Positions 1 to 38,100 of a stretch of 64,000 nt of DNA are shown here, one piece after another. Positions within the stretch are counted from its first letter, which is position 1. Each line of letters starts with the position of its first letter. The stretch comes from Bugula neritina. Taxonomy: Eukaryota; Bryozoa; Gymnolaemata; Cheilostomatida; Bugulidae. A program made the position numbers and the translations under genes. The notes below the pieces were generated by a model. It had not been told where the DNA came from and did no database searches. It worked only from the letters and a program-made list of their open reading frames with translations. The stretch lies in NCBI GenBank assembly GCA_964035545.1, contig OZ037766.1:32963773-33027772 (forward strand), in the 5' to 3' direction.

Positions 1-168
1 GACTATACCTGGTGTAGACATACTCTACCTGATGTAGACATACTCTACCTGGTGTAGAGATATTCTACCTAGTGTAGAGACACTCTACCTGGTGAAGACA
101 TACTCTACCTGGTGTAGACATACTCTACCTGGTGTAGAGATACTTTTCCTGGTATAGAGATACTCTAC

Positions 169-180
<12 letters not shown>
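1..180 (-). repeat. 20 bp minisatellite carrying a FRY exon end and donor
   Basis: Nine 20 bp units. On the minus strand the unit reads CACCAG/GTAGAGTAT. The copy at 161-180 is the real exon end (exon 169-414) and donor. Most downstream copies keep CACCAGGTAGAG, so intact donor-like sites recur every 20 bp. The array may continue beyond the window. Confidence 0.9.
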
Positions 181-26220
<26,040 letters not shown>

Positions 26221-26258
26221 AGCCCCAGTCCCCAATGTTCGTGGGAAATTGTTTCAAC

Positions 26259-29110
26259 CTAAATAAAATTCAATTGCATTATTTCCACATTTCTGTTCTT
26301 TAGGCATCACAATTTATTACTAAACAAAAGTATTCAAACTCTTGAGTCTAACTTTAAAAATACAATTTAAATCTATGTGACAATACGAAAGTGAACATAT
26401 GAACATTTGCACTTACGTCACACTGGGTTTCATAGTACTATTAGACCTGCTAGCATTTCAGTTCAAAGGGTTTGTGTCAGTACTAGAAAAACTATTCATA
26501 TTTATACTTATACCATATTAGTAATTTGCAATTGAATCACAATGCTTACTAACATAGGCATGTGGTGAATATAAGTAACTTACTAATTCTAACATTTGTA
26601 AGCATAATAGTAAGAATACTAATAATTATATTTAAGATGACACTCAATAAAAATAATATTTCAATATTACAGCAATACAGCTGTATTATTCTCAGCATCA
26701 CTTATATTAAAAGTTATTGATTTCAAATACGGATGTCTTTTAATTATAATCTAGTTTAAACATGTTAATCATAACATGTCAATCACAATTACAATGATTA
26801 TAGAAAATATCTGGTGCTTACCAATACACAACTTGCAATTTTAGTTACTAACGAACAATAACTTCAAATATAGCATTTAATCAAATACTTCAGAATTGGC
26901 GAATTAATTCCAACTAAAGTACATTTACTACTATTGAACTATTTAGTAAACTTACAATAGAGATTCCCCTAATGTCAATAAAGCTATAACACTAATAATT
27001 TACAACAATAACAACATACTCATTCGCAGTCAATAGTTTATTCATTTTAAACTAATTATTGCTGTGATTGCTAATATGAATTAAAATTAAAATGTTGCAA
27101 CTTTCACTTTAAATCTAATAATTACATTTGCTGCAAAACTCACCAGTAAGTTTTATTCATACCATTACTACATAATAACTTCAAGCAAATGCAATAACTA
27201 ATAGTTATACTTATATTAAGAACTTAAAAAGTAAGAGCATTATAAAAAATAAGACTAGGAGTACTTTATAGTAATATTATAACTATTATTATAATATTTA
27301 AAGAAACTCAATCATCTAGTGGTAAATTCAATATTATTGTGAGTTGTATCATATTCACTGTGATTCAGATTGTGAAAAAGCAGAGTCTATTCATTTTCAC
27401 TTAAGGAATAAGAATATTAATACTAATAGTAATACCCAGTATTACTAACACTAATACAGTGAGTAATATTAATACTAATAGTAATACTAATACTGTTATA
27501 GTAATAGAGACACTGACAGTACCCTCACTAAATACATCATATGATAGTGATAACATATGCCATTCAAATTGAAGTTTACTAATTAAATCTTATTGAGTTA
27601 TTATAATTTATAATCTAATTCAAATTGATATTCCATTTTTAATATCAATATGAATATGAAATTTAAACTGAAAGTGAATGTCCCTATAATTATAAATTAA
27701 AATAAACCTATATTTAGTATTAAAAATAGATCAATTTAAATATAAAAAATATGTGAATTAAAACGTACTGCTACTTATAACTGTATGTTTTGGCATGCTC
27801 CAGCTGCTGGTATATTAATATTTAACGACATATTAAAATTTTATAATCCTTCTCGACTAACACTAACAGTGTGAGTCTCACTTCGTGGTTTTATCAATAG
27901 TAAAATGAAAACCAAGTTAGATTTAATCATGAGAAGGCAACTTCAACTATGATCCGTATTGAACGAGTTTAGCCTGATTCGCTAACCCAATTGTAGCTAC
28001 TCTTCTTTTCCTACTTTTTTGTATTATAGTCGAAATAAAATATTTTATCTTGAGTTGTTATAGTTTACTTTTTAAATTTTATTTAATAAAAGTAAAATAT
28101 TTTTAATTTTTCCAAATTCAAATTTTTTTAAAAACAAATGCACAGATGTGACCATATAAAGACTTTTAGAGACTACTGAAGGGTCCTTGGAAACCTAGAA
28201 ACTGCTTCCGCCACTCAGTAGAGGTTGTTACCATTGAACTATAATTATAGTTTCAGTTCAGTGGTTGTTACAATTGATGAAACAGTTTACAGCACACAGT
28301 TTAGCTGTGTACTATTAAAGCAATAGTGCGTGTTACAAGTACAAAAAATAATTTGTCATTCATCCTGTTAAACTAGTTACCTTTACAGTGTTGTAAGTCC
28401 AATTTTGAGGCACACATAGAATTTGATTTTGAAATTGGCATAGTGATAGTCATAGTGATACTGATAGTCATACTCATAGTCATAGTGTTGTTTATACATT
28501 GTAAATAATATTAAATAAAACCGTGTTGATAAATAAAAGCATATTCAAATCAGATGTGATTAAACCATTTTTATTTGAACTTATCAATATGAAAAATGTA
28601 ATCAATAAACAACATGGTTTATATCCTGATTCTTAGCAAAGGCAGACATACTGTTAGTTGGGCTAATATTCTTTCACTGTGAGTTGAACCATAATTCTTA
28701 TTATAAAAGTTTAGAAATAAAATGTAAGTACCTAATGTTATTTTTTAATTTACTTTTTAAAATTTTAGATAATATGATAAAACTTATAAATTAAAAATGC
28801 CTGCAAAAGTCTCTGATGAGGACTGTGTTTCTCACCGTGCTGGCAACATAGTTTAAGAGCTTTACTGAGGCACAGGAGCAATTATGATCAAATGCCTTCT
28901 CTTACATCACCAATGGCCTGCATCTCAACCCATGGCATGTGACAAGGCCTATGATCTGATATTTACTACTAATTGAGTTAACACAATGATAGCAGCATAT
29001 TTTTTAAATAGTTATTTTTTGCAATCCCAAGTTGTTTATTGTGAGTTTGAAACTGTTAAAAAAGTTGTTTAGCTTACTTTTAATATCATGTTTTTGTTTT
29101 AATATTACAG
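26259..29110. promoter_or_regulatory. Head-to-head spacer between FRY and ANKMY1
   Basis: About 2.85 kb between divergent genes, presumably with both promoters and the untranslated first exons implied by acceptors at 26259 (minus) and 29110 (plus). AT-rich. Several stretches are a scrambled short-word text (27410-27510, 28435-28490: ATAGTG, ATAGTC, ATACTC, TACTAATAGTAA) rather than regular arrays. No defined promoter motif could be established. Confidence 0.5.
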
Positions 29111-29143
29111 AATGATTTTTTGTGCATAGTAAAAGTAGGCGAA

Positions 29144-32100
29144 ATGTCATTTTCACCTCTGCCTCGACTGCGTACGGCTGCTGAATCTAGAGACTGCATA
29201 GAGTATAAAACAGGAGCCAAGTATGAAGGTCAAGTAGACGGGAAGAAACGTAAAGGTTCAGGCACATTTTACTGGCCAAATGGAGCTAAATATGAAGGAG
29301 AATTTTCTGATAATCAAAGACAAGGACAAGGTTCGTAGCAAACTGTGATTGATCGTATAATAATAATATATTATAGACTGTGTATAATATACTCTGTGTA
29401 ATATACTGTGTGTAATATACTGTGTAATATACTGTGTGTAATATACTATCTGTAATATACTGTGTGTAATATATATTGTGTGTAATATGCTATCTGTAAT
29501 ATATACTGTGTGTAATATACTCTGTGTAGTATACCATACGTAACATACTCTGTGTAGTATACCATACGTAAGATACTGTGTGTAATATTGTATATGGAAT
29601 TCATACAGGTATACAAGTCTGGGCTGATGGCAGCTCCTACGAAGGTGTATTTAAAGATGACCTGAGACAGGGTCAAGGGACACAAACTTGGACAGATGGT
29701 TCTGTAGGTTTATTGCCCTTAATAATGAGATCTGCCTTGCAGTTTATTACTTGTTGTACATAATTTTCATTATTTGAATTGAAAAGTTTTCACTGAAGTT
29801 ATAACTATAAGTTTTTAAAGCTGCAATGTAGTATGTACATAAGAGCCGATGAATTTATTTGACTTTTTGTTGGAATAAATAGTCCACTATATTTAATTTA
29901 AAAAAAATTCAGTTCAGAATTTAGCCCAAGTTTAAAATAAAAACACTTCTGAAAATTTAGACAGAAACATATAAGATTTTTGTGTTTTTTAGAAATATAC
30001 AGGTACTTTCTTCCGAGACCGTCGTCATGGAAACGGCAGTTATTTATGGTCGGACGGCTCTAACTTCACAGGCTACTTTTATGTGGACAGGAGAGAAGGC
30101 TATGGAAAGTTGACTCTTAGTAATGGAAATGTTTTTGAGGTAAGCTACCTAGCATAATATAATTAATAGTAAGTGGCAAGTAATTAAATGAAATGGTAAG
30201 TAAGTACATGAATTTAGTAAGTATATCAAGTAAATAGATAAAATAGTAAGTATTAATGAACTGTAAGTACATGAAATAGTAAGTATATCAAGTAAAGAGA
30301 TGAAATAGTAAGTACATATTAGGCCACTTAATGGAGTTTGTTGTGCCACCGTTACAGGGTCTCTACCGGAAGGATGAAAGGTTTGGCCCTGGAATTTTCA
30401 CATACTCAGACGGCAAACAGGATGTAGGACTGTGGTGCGGAGAGAAACTGGTGAAAGTTCTGTCTCCCATAGACAATAGCTTCTCAATGACTCACCACAC
30501 TAAGTTGGACTACTGTCCTGGGGATCATGTGACCATGGTGACACTAGACGACAGGTACCACAACAACACTCATGTGATTAGCCCCATCATACGTCCTCCA
30601 ACTGGATACAAATACTCTGGAAACTCTAATCTAGAAGAAAACAGTAAATCTGTATTCAATGACTCACTCCATCCTGACAGGTGAGTGGGATTGTCTCCAG
30701 ATTATAAAGGCATCTAAATTAACCGCCAGCCATTTGTAGAAAATAAGCATTTGAAATACTGATATAAATAGTAATAACAATACTAATGAAAATGGCATTT
30801 GGGAATGATAATATGACATATCAACATTCCTAGCAGAAAGTTGAATATTTGTCATCGTATATTCTGATATGTGTTATATTTTGATACTTACTATATAACA
30901 TAATATAAAGTGTAATATTTTAATACTTATATAACATAATATATAGTGTAATATTTTAATACTTATATACCATAATATGTAGTGTAATATTTTAATACTT
31001 ATAGAACATGATATATAGTATAATATTTTAATACTTATTATATAACATAATATATAGTGTAATATTTTAATACTTATTATATAACATAATATATAGTGTA
31101 ATATTTTAATACTTATATAACATATAGTGTAATATTTTAATATGTATATAACATAATGGTGTATTCTGTTGTAGTCTGGCGATGAATTGTGAGGTGTTTG
31201 AGTCAGAGTTTTTTAAGGATTCAACTGATGCAGATAAAAATGAGGTCAAGGTCACACAAGCTATAAATAGCTCGCCAGTGTTGATAGACATGCAAAAATA
31301 TATTCACAGGTTTGTCGAAGGCCAAAAACTTACATAGAAATTAGCTAATCAGCCTAAACATAATATAGAATACTAAACTTGAGTTTTACTTAAGTTGTGG
31401 GTGTGTAGTCATGTGTTGTATTATATAGCGTTGCTGTCATACAAGCTTTTAGAGAAAAAGCTATGGACAGCTTTCAGCTAAATAGCTACTGTTTTATGTA
31501 TACATGATTTTACTCTCTTTGTACTACTTACCTAGTTATCGTGCTCGGCACGTATATATTATAGTTCTACAATGAGCTCTACTCTCCATTTTATTAGTGA
31601 GTTTTATAGCTTCTTGTTGAGCATTACATTGATTGCTTTAGATCACCAATATTTACATTACTAAGCATTGTTAAGTTGTCATATAACTAGTTTCATATAA
31701 TATAAGGTATAGGTATTGTAATATGATGCTCATCATAAACACCATCTTAATTAATTTTGTATAGAATGAATCTAATTTCATCAAACAAATAATGATAAGG
31801 AAACTGCACTCTAAACAGACACAGGGACAGAGTCTTTACTCAGCGCTCAGGACAGTAAATATAAACTCTCTCTCTCATCTTCTATTTAGACACAGACACG
31901 CTGCAAACTCTGTCCCTTTTGACGTCACTTTGTTTCAACACGGCCCAAGAAGTGCTTTCAAAGCTGCCCCTGGGCCACTAGAGAACAAATCAATAGAGTT
32001 GATAGAGGCGTGTTTCCATGGTGACAGAGAGAAGGTACAAAATCTATTAATAGCCGATGACTTGTCTCCAGATGTGGCGGACTCTACGGGGTTTACAGCT

Positions 32101-35100
32101 CTGCAGGCAGCAGTGGTGAGTTTCAGAGACCTAACTCAGTGTGGCAGCAGCAGTAGTAGCAGCAGCAGCAGTAGCAGTAGTAGTAGCAGTAGTAGCAGCA
32201 GCAGCAGTAGTAGTAGTAGCAGCAATAGTGCATGTGTGGTAATTAGTGTTACATAGCAAAGATACCAACCAGTTTGTGTCTTTTTATGTCAGTTGAATAG
32301 AATTTTTTAATTTTAACCATAAGACATAATTTGATAGACCAGATTTTTTTTTGCTATTAAATATTTTCTTTTTCCTATGTTTTTTAAATATCTTTTTAGT
32401 TTTGTAGCTATTACAGTTAGACTTGAAACTGTATTTTAATAATAAACTAACAAACTCTCATCAACAACAGTCTTCAGCTGTATCAGTTGCAGATGAACTA
32501 TGATTAGCCAATCACGTGCTTGCTGACAAATATCAACTCATGTTGCAGATGAACTGCCATCAGCCAATCATCAACATGCTGTTAGATGCTGGTGCAGACG
32601 TCAACAAACTGAATGATGAGGGATTGTCCGCTCTTGCTCAATGCTTTGTGTTTTACTACCCTGTTGAATCATTCAAAGAGAATATAGCGGAGAAAGAGTA
32701 TTTAATTCCTAAAACTAATGGATCAGGTGGGTTGTATATTGTAGTTATTATAGTATATATTGTGATTATTATAGTATATAATGTGGTTATTATAGTATAT
32801 ATTGTGGTTATTATAGTATATATTGTGGTTATTATAGTATATATTGTGGTTATTATAGCACATATTGTGGTTATTATAGCACATTTTTATGCAGCTACAG
32901 TGTAAATGAGAAAAAAGAACATTTGTATACTTTCAAATTATTATAATTTTGCAAAGTAAAAGATTATTAAAACAATTTTATATAACATTTTATTAGTCTA
33001 TGTTATTATATTATGTTATGTGTATGTTATGTGTATGTTATGTGTATGTTATGTGTTCAACACACAGATGAAATGGAATACATTGATGTGGTACCAACCA
33101 AACCTCTCTCAACCACTGATGTCTATTTCTATCACTATATTAAGAGAGATCGTTTAGGTTTACCTCTCAGTTTCTGTGTTGGTCTTCTGTTTATCTGTTC
33201 TTAATGTTCTGGTTACTCATGTTAATCTTAAGCATAATTATTATGCATTAAAAGAGGAGTTAAGTTGAGAGCCAGATTCACAATGTAGACGCTTAAAATA
33301 CTTTGCCTTTTAGACTTGTTTAATATGTGATTAGTCATTCCAGTTGGAATGTCTTATACCTAGAGAGTTATCCTATCTTGTTTATATTACTCATTAAGTT
33401 CATTAGCCAATATCTTGTCACATGATATTATTACACCATATATAAATGAAGCTGATGAAATACGTATACAATTCTAGATTAGAAATAAAATCTTTAATTG
33501 AAAATTTGTAATTCCTTGTGGTTGATTTTGCACTGGTGGAAAATATTAGCCATGGTTTCTCACTTTGTAGCCATGGTTCTTACTTTGTAGCCATGGTTCT
33601 CACTTTGTAGCCATGGTTCTCAACGGTTCGACAAACAAGCTCTCGTCCAAAGAGCAACTTTCCAGTCGAAGTTCTGAGGATAGGACGAACAACAAGGCGA
33701 TTACGCCGAATGCAAGGGATTCCGGGTTTGAGTCTCGCAAAGATGTTCAGAATCTGCCCCCTCCTTCAGGTAGTAGGACTTAGTGTATGATGTCTACTCC
33801 TTCAGGTAGTAGGACTTAGTGTATTATGTCTACTCCTTCAGGTAGTAGGACTTAGTATGTCTACTCCTTCAGGTAGTAGGACTTAGTGTATAATGTCTAC
33901 TCCTTCAGGTAGTAGGACTTAGTGTATCTACTCCTTCAGGTAGTAGGACTTAGTGTATAATGTCTACTCCTTCAGGTAGTAGGACTTAGTGTATCTACTC
34001 CTTCAGGTAGTAGGACTTAGTGTATCTACTCCTTCAGGTAGTAGGACTTAGTGTATAATGTCTACTCCTTCAGGTAGTAGGACTTAGTGTATAATGTCTA
34101 CTCCTTCAGCTAGTAGGACTTAGTGTATGATGTCTACTCCTTCAGCTAGTAGGACTTAGTGTATAATGTCTACTCCTTCAGCTAGTAGAACTTAGTGTAT
34201 GATGTCTACTCCTTCAGCTAGTAGGACTTAGTGTATAATGTCTACTCCTTCAGGTAGTAGGACTTAGTGTATAATGTCTACTCCTTCAGGTAGTAGAACT
34301 TAGTGTATAATGTCTACTCCTTCAGGTAGTAGGACTTAGTATGTCTACTCCTTCAGCTAGTAGGACTTAGTGTATTATGTCTACTCCTTCAGCTAGTAGG
34401 ACTTAGTGTATAATGTCTACTCCTTCAGGTAGTAGGACTTAGTGTATTATGTCTACTCCTTCAGGTAGTAGGACTTAGTGTATAATATCTACTCCTTCAG
34501 GTAGTAGGACTTAGTGTATAATGTCTACTCCTTCAGGTAGTAGGACTTAGTGTATCTACTCCTTCAGCTAGTAGGACTTAGTGTATAATGTCTACTCCTT
34601 CAGGTAGTAGGACTTAGTGTATGATATCTACTCCTTCAGGTAGTAGGACTTAGTGTAATATGTCTACTCCTTCAGCTAGTAGGACTTAGTGTATAATGTC
34701 TACTCCTTCAGGTAGTAGGACTTAGTGTATAATATCTACTCCTTCAGGTAGTAGGACTTAGTATGTCTACTCCTTCAGGTAGTAGGACTTAGTGTAATAT
34801 GTCTACTCCTTCAGGTAGTAGGACTTAGTGTAATATGTCTACTCCTTCAGGTAGTAAGACTTAGTATATAATGTCTACTCCTTCAGGTAGTAGGACTTAG
34901 TGTATGATATCTACTTCTTCAGGTAGTAGGACTTAGTGTATGATGTCTACTCCTTCAGGTAGTAGGACTTAGTGTATAATATCTACTCCTTCAGGTAGTA
35001 GGACTTAGTGTATAATATCTACTCCTTCAGGTAGTAGGACTTAGTGTATCTACTCCTTCAGGTAGTAGAACTTAGTGTATAATATCTACTCCTTCAGGTA

Positions 35101-38100
35101 GTAGGACTTAGTGTATGATGTCTACTCCTTCAGCTAGTAGGACTTAGTGTATAATGTCTACTCCTTCAGCTAGTAGGACTTAGTGTATCTACTCCTTCAG
35201 GTAGTAGGACTTAGTGTATAATGTCTACTCCTTCAGGTAGTAGGACTTAGTGTATGATGTCTACTCCTTCAGGTAGTAGGACTTAGTGTATGATATCTAC
35301 TCCTTCAGGTAGTAGGACTTAGTGTATGATGTCTACTCCTTCAGGTAGTAGGACTTAGTGTATAATGTCTACTCCTTCAGGTAGTAGGACTTAGTGTAAT
35401 ATGTCTACTCCTTCAGGTAGTAAGACTTAGTATATAATGTCTACTCCTTCAGGTAGTAGGACTTAGTGTATTATGTCTACTCCTTCAGGTAGTAGGACTT
35501 AGTGTATCTACTCCTTCAGCTAGTAGGACTTAGTGTATGATGTCTACTCCTTCAGGTAGTAGGACTTAGTGTATAATGTCTACTCCTTCAGCTAGTAGGA
35601 CTTAGTGTATGCTGTCTACTCCTTCAGCTAGTAGAACTTAGTGTATAATGTCTACTCCTTCAGCTAGTAGGACTTAGTGTATGATGTCTACTCCTTCAGG
35701 TAGTAGGACTTAGTGTATAATGTCTACTCCTTCAGCTAGTAGGACTTAGTGTATCTACTCCTTCAGCTAGTAGGACTTAGTGTAATATGTCTACTCCTTC
35801 AGGTAGTAAGACTTAGTATATGATGTCTACTCCTTCAGCTAGTAGGACTTAGTGTATAATGTCTACTCCTTCAGGTAGTAGGACTTAGTGTATAATGTCT
35901 ACTCCTTCAGGTAGTAGGACTTAGTGTATGATGTCTACTCCTTCAGGTAGTAGGACTTAGTGTATAATGTCTACTCCTTCAGCTAGTAGGACTTAGTGTA
36001 TCTACTCCTTCAGGTAGTAGGACTTAGTGTATAATGTCTACTCCTTCAGGTAGTAGGACTTAGTGTATGATGTCTACTCCTTCAGGTAGTAGGACTTAGT
36101 GTATAATATCTACTCCTTCAGGTAGTAGGACTTAGTGTATAATATCTACTCCTTCAGCTAGTAGGACTTAGTGTATAATGTCTACTCCTTCAGCTAGTAG
36201 GACTTAGTGTATCTACTCCTTCAGGTAGTAGGACTTAGTGTATAATGTCTACTCCTTCAGGTAGTAGGACTTAGTGTATGATGTCTACTCCTTCAGGTAG
36301 TAGGACTTAGTGTATAATGTCTACTCCTTCAGGTAGTAGGACTTAGTATGTCTACTCCTTCAGGTAGTAGGACTTAGTGTATGATGTCTACTCCTTCAGG
36401 TAGTAGGACTTAGTGTATAATGTCTACTCCTTCAGGTAGTAGGACTTAGTGTAATATGTCTACTCCTTCAGGTAGTAAGACTTAGTATATAATGTCTACT
36501 CCTTCAGGTAGTAGGACTTAGTGTATTATGTCTACTCCTTCAGGTAGTAGGACTTAGTGTATCTACTCCTTCAGCTAGTAGGACTTAGTGTATGATGTCT
36601 ACTCCTTCAGGTAGTAGGACTTAGTGTATAATATCTACTCCTTCAGCTAGTAGAACTTAGTGTATAATGTCTACTCCTTCAGGTAGTAGGACTTAGTGTA
36701 TAATGTCTACTCCTTCAGGTAGTAGGACTTAGTGTATTATGTCTACTCCTTCAGGTAGTAGGACTTAGTGTATCTACTCCTTCAGCTAGTAGGACTTAGT
36801 GTGTCTACTCCTTCAGGTAGTAGGACTTAGTGTATAATGTCTACTCCTTCAGCTAGTAGGACTTAGTGTATGATGTCTACTCCTTCAGGTAGTAGGACTT
36901 AGTGTATAATATCTACTCCTTCAGGTAGTAGGACTTAGTGTATAATATCTACTCCTTCAGCTAGTAGGACTTAGTGTATAATGTCTACTCCTTCAGCTAG
37001 TAGGACTTAGTGTATCTACTCCTTCAGGTAGTAGGACTTAGTGTATAATGTCTACTCCTTCAGGTAGTAGGACTTAGTGTATGATGTCTACTCCTTCAGG
37101 TAGTAGGACTTAGTGTATAATGTCTACTCCTTCAGGTAGTAGGACTTAGTATGTCTACTCCTTCAGGTAGTAGGACTTAGTGTATGATGTCTACTCCTTC
37201 AGGTAGTAGGACTTAGTGTATAATGTCTACTCCTTCAGGTAGTAGGACTTAGTGTAATATGTCTACTCCTTCAGGTAGTAAGACTTAGTATATAATGTCT
37301 ACTCCTTCAGGTAGTAGGACTTAGTGTATTATGTCTACTCCTTCAGGTAGTAGGACTTAGTGTATCTACTCCTTCAGCTAGTAGGACTTAGTGTATAATG
37401 TCTACTCCTTCAGGTAGTAGGACTTAGTGTATTATGTCTACTCCTTCAGCTAGTAGAACTTAGTGTGTCTACTCCTTCAGCTAGTAGGACTTAGTGTATA
37501 ATGTCTACTCCTTCAGGTAGTAGGACTTAGTATGTCTACTCCTTCAGGTAGTAGGACTTAGTGTATGATGTCTACTCCTTCAGGTAGTAGGACTTAGTGT
37601 ATAATATCTACTCCTTCAGCTAGTAGAACTTAGTGTATAATGTCTACTCCTTCAGGTAGTAGGACTTAGTGTATAATGTCTACTCCTTCAGGTAGTAGGA
37701 CTTAGTGTATTATGTCTACTCCTTCAGGTAGTAGGACTTAGTGTATCTACTCCTTCAGCTAGTAGGACTTAGTGTGTCTACTCCTTCAGGTAGTAGGACT
37801 TAGTGTATAATGTCTACTCCTTCAGCTAGTAGGACTTAGTGTATGATGTCTACTCCTTCAGGTAGTAGGACTTAGTGTATGATGTCTACTCCTTCAGCTA
37901 GTAGAACTTAGTGTATGATGTCTACTCCTTCAGGTAGTAGGACTTAGTGTATAATATCTACTCCTTCAGGTAGTAGGACTTAGTGTATAATATCTACTCC
38001 TTCAGGTAGTAGGACTTAGTGTATAATGTCTACTCCTTCAGCTAGTAGGACTTAGTGTATGATGTCTACTCCTTCAGCTAGTAGAACTTAGTGTATGATG

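Larger units (their letters stand above)
29144..30680 (+). other. ANKMY1: MORN repeat exons of ANKMY1
   Basis: Exons 1-4 encode repeated YEGxF...GQGxxxWxDGS units: [85 protein letters not shown] and [22 protein letters not shown] repeats commonly bind lipids or proteins at membranes and axonemes. Confidence 0.9.

Noticed and set aside
32144-32226. Poly-Ser extension of ANKMY1 exon 31890-32115
   Set aside because: Donor GTGAGT precedes the tract and the next ankyrin exon joins in phase.
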